Source: FCB group bacterium (GTDB lineage: Bacteria > Fidelibacterota > Marinisomatia > SCGC-AAA003-L08 > JACNLC01). From it: 33,826 nt of DNA. Each line of letters begins with the position of its first letter. Position 1 is the first letter of the stretch. This document shows, piece by piece, positions 31,958 to 33,826 of the stretch. The translations under genes were made by a program, and so were the position numbers. The notes under the pieces were generated by a model that was given only the letters and a program-made list of their open reading frames with translations, searched no databases and was not told the DNA's origin. The stretch covers positions 1-33,826 of the forward strand of contig JAADGM010000011.1 of NCBI GenBank assembly GCA_013152375.1, written 5' to 3'.

Positions 31958-32839
31958 TCAGGTAGTTTTTTTCAGATCGAAGGATATCAGGGAGCCGCCG
32001 TCGTAACCGGCATAGAAGATTTCATCGGTGGTGGTGTCAGCCACGATATTGCCCTCATGGTCAATGCCGATCACGCCGAATTTACACTTCCCGGTGCGGG
32101 CAAGCTGCATAAGTCTGTCGGCAGCCCGGGTCAGCGGCAGCCCGGCTTCAACCATAGTGACCAATCTGGCGGCGGCAGCCAGATTGACGATATCTTCCCC
32201 TCGTCCTGTGGCAGATATACCGGCAAATTGTGAAGCATAAGTACCGGCGACTGTGGGGGAATCACTCACTCTGCCCACGGTTTCATTGCCCATACCGCCG
32301 GTAGAGGTTCCGGCAGCGATAATACCGCCCGCATCCAGCGCCACCACGCCGACGGTTCCGCTGTCACCCTGCTGACGGCGCTGGTATTCTGCAATCCGGT
32401 CCGGCGTCACCGGATCAAAGAAGGGAAAGTCATTTTCAGCGGCAAACCGGCAGGCCCCGGCGCAGGACAAAACCGTATGCTTTTTGGCATTCAGCAAATC
32501 AGCAGCCTCTATGGGATGCTGAATGTCCTGAATGTTGATCACTGCGGAGAAAATCCCGTCGCTGCTGTCCATGATGGACGCAGACATGCGGATAATACCA
32601 TCCGCCTGCAGTCTGGACCCGGTACCGGCATTGAATATGGGGTTGTCCTCCAGCATCCGTACCCCGCACAGGACGGCTGCCCTGGCGCCATCCTTCAGCA
32701 GAATGGGCCAGGTTGTCAGAATGATCTCCTTCAGCGCGGCAGCAAATATCTTTTCCTTGTGCAGATTGCCTTCGAGTGACCCGGCACCGCCATGGATCAC
32801 TAGTTTAGGGGAAATCGTTTTTTGAGGTTTTTTAGTCAT
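31958..32839 (-). CDS. iaaA: Isoaspartyl peptidase / L-asparaginase (Ntn hydrolase)
   Basis: A 293-residue precursor (from ATG 32839; a TTG five codons upstream, at 32854, is also possible) of the plant-type asparaginase family. Motifs are LVIHGGAGSLEG near the start, NPIFNAGTGSRL, and the autocleavage site GDSGTVGVVALD, where the Thr (residue 162 from the ATG) becomes the N-terminal nucleophile of the beta chain. STGGMGNETVGRVSDSPTVAGTYA and SATGRGEDIV follow. The enzyme removes N-terminal isoaspartate from dipeptides and hydrolyses asparagine, so it consumes isoaspartyl peptides left by protein breakdown. It is the first gene of the minus-strand run that reaches pcm. No signal peptide is seen, so a cytoplasmic location is likely. 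Confidence 0.93.
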   Translation of the reverse strand: MTKKPQKTISPKLVIHGGAGSLEGNLHKEKIFAAALKEIILTTWPILLKDGARAAVLCGVRMLEDNPIFNAGTGSRLQADGIIRMSASIMDSSDGIFSAVINIQDIQHPIEAADLLNAKKHTVLSCAGACRFAAENDFPFFDPVTPDRIAEYQRRQQGDSGTVGVVALDAGGIIAAGTSTGGMGNETVGRVSDSPTVAGTYASQFAGISATGRGEDIVNLAAAARLVTMVEAGLPLTRAADRLMQLARTGKCKFGVIGIDHEGNIVADTTTDEIFYAGYDGGSLISFDLKKTT

Positions 32840-33031
32840 GGATTTAAATTCCAAAATATCAGGTTTTGTTGCTCATTCACCTGTGAAAATTAATGCAGGC
32901 TCCCGAAGAATATTAAGCCTTATAATCGATCGGTAGTAAACGGTTACACGCGAAGGGCATTACCTGTCAGGATGGCGCCAGGAACTTTTTGGTCGTATTT
33001 TTGTAACATGTGGCCAAAATAAGGAGAGATC

Positions 33032-33196
33032 ATGTTTGATTACAATTACACCACCTTTAAACGCTATATGGACCCGGCCGCCAACTCAGCCTGGCTGCCG
33101 GTGGCAAAAGTCGGACTGGGGTTCATCCTGGCGGGATTGCTCATCCTGCTGCTGAAGGAGCTGCTCATAGCCATTATTGCAGCCGGCACGGCATAG
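33032..33196 (+). CDS. Small single-span membrane protein (54 residues), function unknown
   Basis: An ATG at 33032 with AAGGAG (33021-33026) 5 bases upstream opens a 54-codon frame to TAG 33194-33196. The N-terminus is aromatic and polar (MFDYNYTTFKRYMDP), followed by a strongly hydrophobic helix from about 27 to 51 (VGLGFILAGLLILLLKELLIAIIAA) interrupted by one Lys-Glu pair. The ideal ribosome-binding site and the clean membrane segment make this a real small gene. It is divergent from the isoaspartyl peptidase gene. I know no family for it. Confidence 0.7.
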   Translation: MFDYNYTTFKRYMDPAANSAWLPVAKVGLGFILAGLLILLLKELLIAIIAAGTA

Positions 33197-33407
33197 GCAT
33201 CTTTATACTGTCGGTGGCCTTTCGTGTCTGGCGGGCAGGGAGGAGAGGGTTCTGATAGGACATCGCACCATTTGCAATTCATGTACAATGGTTCTCCGGT
33301 CAAACCTGGTTATCCTCGAATAAGCTCACATTTATAAGATCATCAGACTATAAAATTCCATGGACTGGCTTGCAGCCGTTGCGGAATCGAATTCGTGATA
33401 TATTAAA

Positions 33408-33826
33408 TTAGCCAGTCGTCCAGCAACTCGACAATACGCAGGTCACCAACTGAACGATATCAAGTATATCCAGGATACCGTCGCCGTTATAATCTCCGGC
33501 TACTAATTGATAATCGTCGGGTTCTGTGTCTCCGATTACAATTGAAACCAGCGTCACAATATCAAGAATACCCAAAACATTATCTGAGTTCAAATCTCCG
33601 TTTATGTAATCCTCGCAGCTGCCATCATCTATTGTTGCATCCGGATTATAATTCCAGGCCTCCGGATCGGTGCAGCCAAATATTTCCTGTTCCGGTGTTG
33701 TGAAATTGAATACATCTTCGGTAGTTATTGTTTTGTTGGTAATCAATCTTAAGACAGTACCCACTTCCGGCATGGCCAGTTCTGCTGATGCGGAGTCCAG
33801 GGGGCTTCCGTCGCCGCCTAAATACC
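33408..33826 (-). CDS. C-terminal part of a secreted dockerin-repeat protein (truncated by window)
   Basis: The frame is open from the right edge of the window to the stop at 33408, so the N-terminus lies outside. The visible part of about 138 residues starts with a beta-rich stretch (MPEVGTVLRLITNKTITTED). Next comes GCTDPEAWNYNPDATIDDG, a motif common in FCB secreted proteins, and then two dockerin-type calcium repeats: GDLNSDNVLGILDIVTLV and GDYNGDGILDILDIVQLV. It ends with a short Cys-containing tail and no type IX sorting domain. An internal ATG at 33773 should not be taken as the start, because coding-like sequence continues upstream. Confidence 0.8.
   Translation of the reverse strand, partial: YLGGDGSPLDSASAELAMPEVGTVLRLITNKTITTEDVFNFTTPEQEIFGCTDPEAWNYNPDATIDDGSCEDYINGDLNSDNVLGILDIVTLVSIVIGDTEPDDYQLVAGDYNGDGILDILDIVQLVTCVLSSCWTTG

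Noticed and set aside
1-33826. CRISPR arrays, tRNA or rRNA genes, insertion sequences, prophage
   Set aside because: No regularly spaced repeats, no T-loop/anticodon patterns and no transposase or phage proteins were seen by eye. A tRNA scan would settle the RNA part.

Overview
Likely host. The window reads as chromosome of an uncultured Gram-negative bacterium of the FCB superphylum, probably Candidatus Marinimicrobia (SAR406) or a close relative such as KSB1. This is inferred from protein style. A gingipain-like protease ends in a type IX secretion C-terminal domain (motif NYPNPFNP) after a dockerin-like repeat pair. Two other secreted proteins carry dockerin-like repeats, one of them with a GCTDP...NYNPDAT...DDGSC segment. 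There are also lipoproteins and a large outer-membrane barrel. I see no rRNA, tRNA, CRISPR array, insertion sequence or phage gene.

Layout. 1-140: tail of a membrane protein, then a terminator. 270-2351: three tightly packed genes (methyltransferase, GCS2-type carboxylate-amine ligase, MmcQ/YjbR protein). 2393-5209 (minus): secreted TPPII-like subtilase. 5341-6899: stand-alone trpB2 behind a complete tryptophan attenuator (31-codon leader peptide with a Trp-Trp-Trp run, then a strong terminator). 7354-8175: M48 lipoprotein protease. 8364-8615: small membrane protein. 8793-10813: two overlapping GAPDH-family genes, the first without the catalytic cysteine and the second intact. 11079-14195: C25 protease. 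14313-15284 (minus): hemerythrin-PAS protein, divergent from a small exported protein across an interval with two palindromic operator-like sites.

16412-19631 is a compact operon: a DUF5706 (Pycsar TM-effector-like) membrane protein, an MthK-like K+ channel with an RCK domain, a separate soluble RCK protein, and a metallo-beta-lactamase-fold hydrolase of the PhnP/cyclic-phosphodiesterase type. Convergent to it, 28370-19720 (minus) is a six-gene envelope operon: secreted Fn3-like protein, FecR-domain protein, lipoprotein, outer-membrane barrel, DUF3784/PH-like membrane protein, and a CHASE2 class III nucleotide cyclase with a calcium-loop insertion in its sensor. Side by side the two operons look like a nucleotide-signalling and ion-flux locus. 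That reading is a hypothesis.

32839-28525 (minus) continues in the same direction as the envelope operon: isoaspartyl peptidase, an alpha/alpha-toroid protein coupled to it, a Cys-rich dockerin protein with a 225-bp tandem duplication, and protein-L-isoaspartate methyltransferase. Two isoaspartate-handling enzymes thus lie close together. The right end holds a 54-residue membrane protein (33032-33196) and the C-terminus of another dockerin protein that runs out of the window.

Best leads: the trp attenuator, the cysteine-less GAPDH paralogue, and the DUF5706/K+ channel/RCK/MBL operon facing the calcium-loop CHASE2 cyclase.
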